Shown piece by piece: positions 59,082 through 64,000 of a stretch of DNA of 64,000 nucleotides (the first letter of the stretch is position 1; each line of letters begins with the position of its first letter). The notes beneath the pieces were generated by a model. It made no database searches, was not told where the DNA came from, and worked only from the letters and a program-made list of their open reading frames with translations. Position numbers and translations under genes: made by a program. The DNA comes from an uncultured Candidatus Saccharibacteria bacterium (GTDB lineage: Bacteria > Patescibacteriota > Saccharimonadia > Saccharimonadales > Saccharimonadaceae). The stretch is from assembly GCA_948648655.1 (NCBI GenBank), contig CAPKVJ010000005.1, positions 4,307 through 68,306 on the forward strand, in the 5' to 3' direction.

Positions 59082-59591
59082 CTAAATTTCGCCTTGCGCC
59101 AGCTTTTCTCGGGCTAATTTTAGAAATGCAAGATCTCTTTCTTGCAGCAACCTAGCATCAGGGTTTTCGACGGAGTTGTTTTCTATGGTGTCGATTGCTT
59201 TGTTGAGACTTGGGAACCACTCGATATCGAATCCGCGTGCGGTTTCATAATCTTCATAGTTTGGAGCAGATTTTTCGCCTGTAGCTACTGCGATGAATCC
59301 GCTTGAAATGTCATGTATTCCCCAACCAGGTATGGAGGTTTCTCTTTGGCCGAGTTCATTAATTATTGTGCTATTGCATCCAGATTCTTCCATGATTTCG
59401 CGCTGGATAGCTGCCTCAATGTCTTCGCCATCTTCAATGCCGCCGCCGGGTATCTTGTAATAACCATGCTTTTTGACATTAATGATTGCAACTTGTCCGC
59501 TTTCGTCAAAAAGTACTGCACGAGCAGTGTGCCTCGTCTTTAAAGCCTCATTGGATTCTGAAGTGGTGTTTTGAAGTTTCTCTGTATTCAT
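59082..59591 (-). CDS. NUDIX hydrolase
   Basis: 169 residues. The Nudix box GGGIEDGEDIEAAIQREIMEESGC has all the catalytic Glu residues (GX5EX7REUXEEXGU). N-terminal HTARAVLFDESGQVAIINVK and C-terminal WFPSLNKAI fit the fold. It hydrolyses a nucleoside diphosphate derivative; which one is not clear. TGCTATAAT ends 6 bases before the ATG (leaderless). Confidence 0.9.
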   Translation of the reverse strand: MNTEKLQNTTSESNEALKTRHTARAVLFDESGQVAIINVKKHGYYKIPGGGIEDGEDIEAAIQREIMEESGCNSTIINELGQRETSIPGWGIHDISSGFIAVATGEKSAPNYEDYETARGFDIEWFPSLNKAIDTIENNSVENPDARLLQERDLAFLKLAREKLAQGEI

Positions 59592-59597
59592 AGGCTC

Positions 59598-59603
59598 ATT
59601 ATA
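59598..59603 (-). promoter_or_regulatory. Leaderless -10 element of the NUDIX gene
   Basis: Extended TGCTATAAT, 6 bases, ATG 59591. It lies between the NUDIX start and the 5' end of cassette 7. Confidence 0.55.
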
Positions 59604-59614
59604 GCATAGACGCT

Positions 59615-59870
59615 TACTTTGTGCGCAGCGGAGTAATAGGAGTCAATAGACGAACTGGACCAACTTCAGGAAAATGGATGCCTATGCCGGATCACGGAAC
59701 TTCTGGCTACTATTGGTCGTCAATGTCCGACTCTAATATTTACGACGGTCGTTACTTGAAGTTTGGCTATAGTTATGTCTATACAGATATGGTCCTTTCT
59801 GAAATTAGTCGTTCTAGCGGCTTCTCTCTCCGCTGCCTAGCTAGTTAGAGTATAGGTAGTAGGAGGATAG
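59615..59870 (+). repeat. Variable-domain cassette 7 (silent, longest loop)
   Basis: GTG-started frame 59621-59848 (75 residues). It has an extended first loop (RRTGPTSGKWMPMPDHGTSG) before GYYWSSMSDSN, then variable blocks and SSGFSLRCLAS. The inverted repeat is longer here: GCAGCGGAG at the 5' end and CTCCGCTGC at the 3' end. The tail is intact. Confidence 0.75.
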
Positions 59871-59933
59871 AAGAAAGTCTTGTGGTTCTGAGCGCAAAAT
59901 GCTATTATAGTAATGGTTATAAAGTGAGGTGAT

Positions 59934-61466
59934 ATGCGCGCATTACATTTCTGTTTCGAGCTACACGAGCCATTAGTATTGGGTGATTTTTTGAATGAGA
60001 GCGCGGGAGGGGGCGAGCAGAGCTTTCGGCAGGCAGATAAGGAAATTTATCAACCGCTTTTCGCCTTATTGGAGCGGAACACGCAAAAACACAAGCAATT
60101 CAAGTTTTCGTTGTTGATCTCTGGGATATGGCTTGATCAGGCGGAGAGGTATGAGCCAGAATTAGTTCGGCGTTTGAAGAAATTGGTGAACTTGAAGCAG
60201 GTGGAAATTATCGTTACGCCGTATTATCATTCCCTTGCCTTTTTCTATAATCAGGATGAGTTTGCGGAGCAAGTGCGGTCATATCGAGAGAAGATTAGAC
60301 AGGTTTTTGGGGTTGATGGACGCATATTTGCGATGCCAGAGATGGTTTATTGTGATGGGCTTGCGAAATGGGTAGAAGATTTTGGTTTGGCTGGGATGTT
60401 GGCAGGTGGGGCGGAAAAAGTCTTGGATTGGCGGAGCCCGAATCATGTCTATGAGGTGGTGGGCTGTGAATATTTGCGGGTTTTATTTGAAAATGAACAT
60501 TTGGCGCGGAAACTCGTGGCACAGGACGCTGAACTTTTGATGGAGAAGAAGACTGATGAGGGAGCTGAGCCGAAGAAGGTATTATCAGCGAAGCGTTTCC
60601 AAAAGTTATTAGACCTTGATTGCTTGCGTGGCGGGGTGGTGAACTTATATCTTGATGCAAAGATATTTGCAGATCTGCGAGATGTGGGGATTATAGCTTT
60701 CTTTGATGAATTAATCGCAAACTGGCTGGAAGTTTCGGGCAATTGTATGGTTGGGGCGGCAGAGGCTTGTATTTTAGAAGAACCGTCGATGGAGATGTCG
60801 ATTTTGCAAGCGGTAGGTAAAGGGGCGGAGATAGATACTGAAGAAATTCAAAGCGCGGGGGCTGGGGAGCGGAATTTATTGCCGGTTTTGGCGGAAAAAG
60901 TAGCATGTGAGCCCCCGATATGGCTGCGTGGTGGAGCGCGTAGTGAGGCGGCGGAGCTGTTATATGCAATGCGTAAGGAAATTTTGGCGAGTGAAGATGA
61001 TAAATTGACACAGGATTTTCGGAGAATGATGGCGGTAGAACTGCAGGAAGCGGTGATTGACGAGGGGTTGGAGAAATGGAAAAAGGTGCTTGATGGGCTG
61101 AAGCGACGGGCAAATGAAGCGAAGAAATCGCAAGCGGTGGAGATTTCTCGGGCTTATACCAAGAAACGTGATCGTGGCGATGTGGATGCGGTGAAAGTAG
61201 AAATGAAGAGACCAGAGCCAGAAGACGCATCACGTGAGGTAAAAATAGTTTTTGGAGCCAAGCGTAGCAGTGGCATTAATGGGATGAATGTCCATGCGGG
61301 GCAGGGGCAAGTAACTGAAGTGCCAGTGCATAGGCTGACACGTCTAGCGGAACACGATGAGGGTGTGCCGGAGGCGGAGCAGGTAGCTAGCGAGGCACCT
61401 ATGGACGAGCCAGTGAAGAAAGTACGAGGAGTACGGAAGATTATTCGCAAATTGGTGATTGAATGA
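59934..61466 (+). CDS. Glycoside hydrolase family 57-like protein
   Basis: 510 residues. The N-terminal half (1-330) is a GH57 (alpha/beta)7-barrel: FCFELHEP at the start (the family HxHQP position, here changed), KFSLLISGIWLDQAERYEPE, IVTPYYHSLAF and GRIFAMPEMVYCDGLAKWVE with the putative catalytic Glu, then LAGGAEKVLDWRSPNHVYEV. GH57 enzymes act on alpha-glucans. The last 180 residues are helical and charged, ending in a basic tail. The altered first motif leaves activity uncertain. AGTGAGGTGAT precedes the ATG. Confidence 0.75.
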   Translation: MRALHFCFELHEPLVLGDFLNESAGGGEQSFRQADKEIYQPLFALLERNTQKHKQFKFSLLISGIWLDQAERYEPELVRRLKKLVNLKQVEIIVTPYYHSLAFFYNQDEFAEQVRSYREKIRQVFGVDGRIFAMPEMVYCDGLAKWVEDFGLAGMLAGGAEKVLDWRSPNHVYEVVGCEYLRVLFENEHLARKLVAQDAELLMEKKTDEGAEPKKVLSAKRFQKLLDLDCLRGGVVNLYLDAKIFADLRDVGIIAFFDELIANWLEVSGNCMVGAAEACILEEPSMEMSILQAVGKGAEIDTEEIQSAGAGERNLLPVLAEKVACEPPIWLRGGARSEAAELLYAMRKEILASEDDKLTQDFRRMMAVELQEAVIDEGLEKWKKVLDGLKRRANEAKKSQAVEISRAYTKKRDRGDVDAVKVEMKRPEPEDASREVKIVFGAKRSSGINGMNVHAGQGQVTEVPVHRLTRLAEHDEGVPEAEQVASEAPMDEPVKKVRGVRKIIRKLVIE

Positions 61467-61502
61467 CGCGAAGAGCGCGTACTGTAAGTAATACAAGAGC
61501 AG

Positions 61503-61528
61503 AAAAGAGCACATATGCGTGCTCTTTT
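61503..61528. terminator. Bidirectional terminator between the GH57 and rpmG genes
   Basis: AAAAGAGCAC pairs with GTGCTCTTTT around 6 bases; U tracts exist in both directions. Confidence 0.75.
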
Positions 61529-61554
61529 CATCTATACCTGTAGCTTATTTGGTA

Positions 61555-61764
61555 TTAGCGCTTCTTTTCTTTGACTTCGTTGCGGCCGAGATTTTTCTTG
61601 GTCTCGGTGAAAACGACATGCTTGCGTAGCACTGGGTCGTACTTGCGGAGACTGAGCTTGTCAGGTGTATTCATCGTGTTTTTCTTGGTGTAATATTGAC
61701 GAATACCAGATTGCTCGGAAACCAAACCGACGAGCTTGCGCTTAGTATTACTTTTCTTTGCCAT
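61555..61764 (-). CDS. rpmG: Ribosomal protein bL33 (zinc-free form)
   Basis: 69 residues. [40 protein letters not shown] and FTETKKN match L33. No Cys, so it is the C- form. It has about 15 more residues at the C-terminus than E. coli L33. Confidence 0.94.
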   Translation of the reverse strand: MAKKSNTKRKLVGLVSEQSGIRQYYTKKNTMNTPDKLSLRKYDPVLRKHVVFTETKKNLGRNEVKEKKR

Positions 61765-61806
61765 AATGCTTCTTATTTTATCACAAAAAAATGTCGCTGT
61801 AAACTG

Positions 61807-62400
61807 TTATTTTGGTGGGTGGTTTATATAGTGTCCTAGATCTAGGGTGATGCCCTCTCCAGTGTTGGGCGAGGTGGAAGAATAAGCGGCGTCAGTGATG
61901 ATGCAGACGAGGAGAACGCTGCAAAGAATAAGTTTGGCGGGTAATTGGATTTTATCGAAATGTTTAAAAAGAAAAGGTTTGAGGATATAAACTACAAATA
62001 GTCCACAAAAACCAAATGCTAATACGCTAATGGCACAAATACGGCCATGCAAGTTGAGCCAGAGGTCGCTATAATCCCACCATTTGAGGTGCTTAAAAGT
62101 CTCTAGATACCAGCCGGTAAAATATTCCATTATGCCACAGACTAGGGCGGAAAGCGAAAATATGGCTAGTGGATGCTTTTCAAAATGATGTAAAAACATT
62201 GCCATAAAGACGCCGCCGAATCCATAAATGGGGAGCCAGGCTCCGTGTAAGACTCCACGATTTACGATATTTCCGGTTTTGACAAATGTGAGGGCGACTT
62301 CCCAGACCCAACCTAAAAAGGCGCAAAAGAGAAAAAGTAGAATATAGTTTAGGAGTGTGTTGTATTGAGGATTCAGATTGTGTCTTTTTGTTTTTGGCAT
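61807..62400 (-). CDS. CmpB-like (PF06541-type) membrane protein
   Basis: 197 residues with five hydrophobic segments. LFCAFLGWVWEVALTFVKTG, NRGVLHGAWLPIYGFGG and EYFTGWYLETFKHLKWWDYS with LNLHGRICAISVLAFG are hallmarks of the family annotated as putative ABC transporter permease (CmpB). No ATPase gene is adjacent; function unknown. Confidence 0.78.
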   Translation of the reverse strand: MPKTKRHNLNPQYNTLLNYILLFLFCAFLGWVWEVALTFVKTGNIVNRGVLHGAWLPIYGFGGVFMAMFLHHFEKHPLAIFSLSALVCGIMEYFTGWYLETFKHLKWWDYSDLWLNLHGRICAISVLAFGFCGLFVVYILKPFLFKHFDKIQLPAKLILCSVLLVCIITDAAYSSTSPNTGEGITLDLGHYINHPPK

Positions 62401-62411
62401 GATTGGGATTA

Positions 62412-62831
62412 TTATAACAGATTTTTGTCTTTGAGTGTAGAGATTAGACGATAGATTAGGCTAGGGCTTAAATCTTGCTCAAAGGTTATTTCGTCGGGTT
62501 TGATCTCTCGGATGTCTTTGATGGTTTTGCCGACGGTGAAGAAGCGAACTTTTTTATCTAGTTTTGCTGCAAGTTCTATCTCGTAGCAACAACCATCAGC
62601 GATGACGCCAAATTGCCAGATTTCGTCGGCGAGATAGATGAGATTATTGTTTGCGCGGATGGTAAGCTTACGGTTGACCATATCGTCCATGAAATAGTCC
62701 CAGTTTGTGAAAGGGTTGAGCGGCAGGCGACCTTTTTCGAGGACGTAGGCGGAGATAAGTTTACGGGCATAAAAGTTGTGCTTGGAATGGGCGGTATAGA
62801 CGGACTTAATCTTTTTGGTAGTGTCGGACAT
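62412..62831 (-). CDS. Conserved cytosolic protein, possibly nucleoside deoxyribosyltransferase-like fold
   Basis: 139 residues. KSVYTAHSKHNFYARKLISA at the start, a central LPLNPFTNWDYFMDD and IYLADEIWQFGVIADGCCYE followed by EIELAAKLDKKVRFFTVG resemble the DUF4406/DUF7768 group of the nucleoside 2-deoxyribosyltransferase superfamily (NPF, AD...G...EI pattern). Function is not proven. It lies just before cassette 8, which is divergent. Confidence 0.5.
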   Translation of the reverse strand: MSDTTKKIKSVYTAHSKHNFYARKLISAYVLEKGRLPLNPFTNWDYFMDDMVNRKLTIRANNNLIYLADEIWQFGVIADGCCYEIELAAKLDKKVRFFTVGKTIKDIREIKPDEITFEQDLSPSLIYRLISTLKDKNLL

Positions 62832-62857
62832 GTTAGATATAGTGTAGCATATTGTTT

Positions 62858-63077
62858 TACTTTGTGCGCAGCGGGAACGTCAGTATCGGTACTAGTAAGT
62901 TGTGGGCCTCTGGACGGGTCAGTTATGGTTGGTCATCTATGTCCGGCTCTAATACTGGCAATGCTTACGGCTTGTACTTTAACGATAGTAGTGTCGATTC
63001 CTCAAGCGACTACGGCGATCGTTGGTACGCCTTCCCCCTCCGTTGCCTAGCTAGTTAGAGTATAGGTAGTAGGAGGA
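62858..63077 (+). repeat. Variable-domain cassette 8 (silent)
   Basis: GTG-started frame 62864-63058 (64 residues): VRSGNV, TSKLWASGRVSYGWSSMSG, NAYGLYFNDSSVDSSS, DRWYAFPLRCLAS. It is close in length and frame to cassette 6, and most differences from it fall in the first two positions of codons ending in C or T. The 3' repeat carries CCGTTGCC, the same single change as cassette 6. Confidence 0.78.
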
Positions 63078-63235
63078 CAAGATGCTACTAATCGTCCAAT
63101 CCTTACCATTTTCGTAAAATCGGGGGCTTTGGGGTTGTCAAAAATGATGTTTGTCTGCTAGACTGACAAACGAGCAATAGCACCTTGACACTCGCCAGTG
63201 CGAGTCATTATGTACTGGAGAAAGGAGGTTACTAT

Positions 63236-63310
63236 ATGGTTGTAAGTTTGAATCTTAAACTTTTTAAGAAAACCAGCTTAAAAATAACTATCGCCCTAAA
63301 CGAGCGATAG
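63236..63310 (+). CDS. Possible 24-residue peptide with a perfect ribosome binding site
   Basis: GAAAGGAGGTTACTAT precedes ATG 63236, a near-perfect Shine-Dalgarno site at good spacing. The frame (start MVVSLNLKLFKKTSLKITIA, end LNER) is amphipathic and basic. A TTGACA lies 46 bases before the ATG, but the -10 is weak. Its end forms the left arm of a terminator hairpin. Real small protein, leader peptide or chance; the ribosome binding site favours translation. Confidence 0.4.
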   Translation: MVVSLNLKLFKKTSLKITIALNER

Positions 63311-63315
63311 TTATC
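63285..63315 (+). terminator. Hairpin overlapping the end of the 24-codon frame
   Basis: ATAACTATCGC pairs with GCGATAGTTAT around 9 bases. No T run follows on the plus strand beyond ATCAAC, so termination is uncertain. Confidence 0.4.
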
Positions 63316-63392
63316 AACTAATAGATAATCCCATTCTCTCATTAATCTAGAGCCAAGTCAAGGCTAAAAGCTATTGCTCACCCTCCTTTCTC

Positions 63393-63698
63393 CTACCTAT
63401 ACTCTAACTAGCCGATAATAACCGCCGTTAGGCGGTTATTATCTTGACTGCTGTCGTATCCTCAAAAATGAGAGCTAACGCTCTCGCTTTATTCGGATAC
63501 TCCAGCATGCAGGCAGCGGAGGGAGAAGGCATTAAAACGACCATAGGATGGCGCCGATGTATCGACGGTAGAAGCCCAAACTATTGAAGCGTAGGCATCG
63601 ACGGCGTTGCTATTTGGAGTAGCTGACCAATGATAGCTGTGTTGCCCAGAATTCCATAATTTGTTGTTGCTTATACTAATGAGCCCGCTGCGCACAAA
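63393..63698 (-). repeat. Variable-domain cassette 9, tail interrupted by about 98 bp
   Basis: GTG-started frame 63695-63489. The core is typical (NNKLWNSGQHSYHWSATPNS, then GRFNAFSLRCL) but instead of LAS-stop it reads LHAGVSE-stop, because the conserved tail is split. GGCAGCGG (63512-63518) is separated from CTAGTTAGAGTATAGGTAGGAG (63411 downwards) by a structured insert. The 5' end abuts the tRNA-Tyr terminator region. Confidence 0.75.
63412..63509. mobile_element. About 98-bp structured insertion in the tail of cassette 9
   Basis: The insert interrupts an otherwise conserved sequence. It contains a perfect hairpin GATAATAACCGCC-GTTA-GGCGGTTATTATC (63414-63443 region), an outer GTATCC/GGATAC repeat and an inner GAGAGC-TAAC-GCTCTC hairpin. 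It has no coding capacity and no clear target duplication. Mobile nature is inferred from the interruption. Confidence 0.45.
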
Positions 63699-63729
63699 AG
63701 CTTATAGGCGATATCGAGTTTCTTAAAAT

Positions 63730-63762
63730 AAAATGTTCTAGACTTATTGTCTAGAACATTTT
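63730..63762 (-). terminator. Terminator of tRNA-Tyr
   Basis: AAAATGTTCTAGAC pairs perfectly with GTCTAGAACATTTT around TTATT, directly after the tRNA 3' end. Confidence 0.8.
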
Positions 63763-63763
63763 A

Positions 63764-63848
63764 TGGTGCTGGAAGTAGGACTCGAACCTACGAAGGCCGA
63801 AGCCGAGAGATTTACAGTCTCTTGTCATTGCCACTAGACGATTCCAGC
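63764..63848 (-). tRNA. tRNA-Tyr (GUA)
   Basis: Acceptor GCTGGAA pairs with TTCCAGC, discriminator A, CCA encoded. Anticodon arm AGAGA-CTGTAAA-TCTCT (GTA), a long variable arm (CGGCTTCGGCC) as in bacterial tRNA-Tyr, and T loop TTCGAGT. 85 bases. Confidence 0.94.
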
Positions 63849-63949
63849 ATGGTGGAGCTCTATAGAAGAGCCCCATGTGGCCGTAACGGCTAGTTTAATT
63901 GTAGCAAATCTTGCGGTTTTTGACAAGGTTTGGTATGATGGACAGGTAA

Positions 63950-64000
63950 GCCGTGTTAGCTCAGTTGGTAGAGCAGCCGCCTTGTAAGCGGCAGGTCGTC
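63950..64000 (+). tRNA. tRNA-Thr (UGU), partial at right edge
   Basis: GCCGTGT acceptor arm, TTAGCTCAGTTGGTAGAGCA D arm, then GCCGC-CTTGTAA-GCGGC with anticodon TGT. The T arm lies beyond the window. An extended -10 (TGGTATGAT, 63931-63939) precedes it by 10 bases. Confidence 0.88.

Noticed and set aside
26306..63698. CRISPR array or integron cassette array
   Set aside because: The repeats are far apart, on both strands, separated by real genes, and each encloses an in-frame protein domain. No cas genes, integron integrase or attC-like folded sites were seen.
1..64000. A diversity-generating retroelement reverse transcriptase in the window
   Set aside because: No protein with a YxDD-type reverse transcriptase motif or matching length was found. 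The DGR idea rests only on codon pattern and needs the rest of the genome.
1..64000. UGA recoding as in Gracilibacteria
   Set aside because: Several genes end in TGA at the expected family length (for example the ATGA overlap at 58438) and RF2 is present.

Overview
The window comes from a Patescibacteria/CPR genome, most probably a Saccharibacteria (TM7) species. Evidence: rpmD (L30) is missing from the spc operon, rpmC (L29) is missing between rplP and rpsQ, the S10, spc and alpha ribosomal operons are packed with 0-2 base gaps, proteins are small, and FtsEX, a CHAP hydrolase, a sortase and an L,D-transpeptidase indicate a monoderm envelope. TGA is used as a stop, and RF2 is encoded without a frameshift. 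No biosynthetic pathway is complete here.

Layout. 1-3.6 kb: two ABC exporter cassettes on the minus strand, one with a promoter whose spacer is a run of ten G/C, the other with a YtrA-type GntR regulator and its palindromic operator. 3.6-19 kb: metK, a glycosyltransferase, nuclease and trans-translation genes (xth, smpB), a division/cell-wall block (ftsE-ftsX-CHAP hydrolase-ctpA), prfB, an M16 peptidase and secA. 19-25 kb: hpf, ybaB, a membrane glycosyltransferase, dnaB, dnaX. 25-30 kb: the rplL-rplJ and rplA-rplK-nusG-secE region, interrupted by two variable-domain cassettes, an inverted-repeat element and a candidate small RNA. 30-36 kb: an accessory stretch with a NERD nuclease plus Eco57I-type methyltransferase pair, two more cassettes, tRNA-Gln, a racemase-like protein and a GtrII-type glucosyltransferase. 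36-53 kb: recR, then the alpha, spc and S10 operons, with a sortase between infA and secY and an L,D-transpeptidase inserted between rplF and rpsH. 53-64 kb: small enzymes (YgjP-like peptidase, YhhN, DapB-like, DHH, GNAT, NUDIX, GH57), five further cassettes and three tRNAs.

The most unusual content is a family of nine dispersed cassettes of about 210-310 bp. Each carries an open frame without an ATG or ribosome binding site. It begins with the conserved string VRSG, contains a diverse FISUMP/C-type-lectin-like core (GYYWSS in most), and ends PLRCLAS-stop. The ends are a conserved 5' block (ACTTTGTGCGCAGCGGG), a GCAGCGG/CCGCTGC inverted repeat, and a long conserved 3' tail. Cassettes lie on both strands and only between genes, often as inverted pairs. 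The better-aligned copies vary mainly at NNY codons, the pattern produced from AAY codons by diversity-generating retroelements. No reverse transcriptase and no full-length expressed copy is in the window. I read the family as a silent archive, or a set of homing targets, for diversifying a surface protein encoded elsewhere.

Two other genome-wide signals stand out. About a dozen non-ribosomal genes appear leaderless, with an (often TG-extended) -10 hexamer exactly 6 (one case 7) bases before the start codon. Ribosomal and replication genes instead carry Shine-Dalgarno sites. Also, L33, L36, S14, S4, RecR and SecA all lack the cysteine zinc sites often found in their families.
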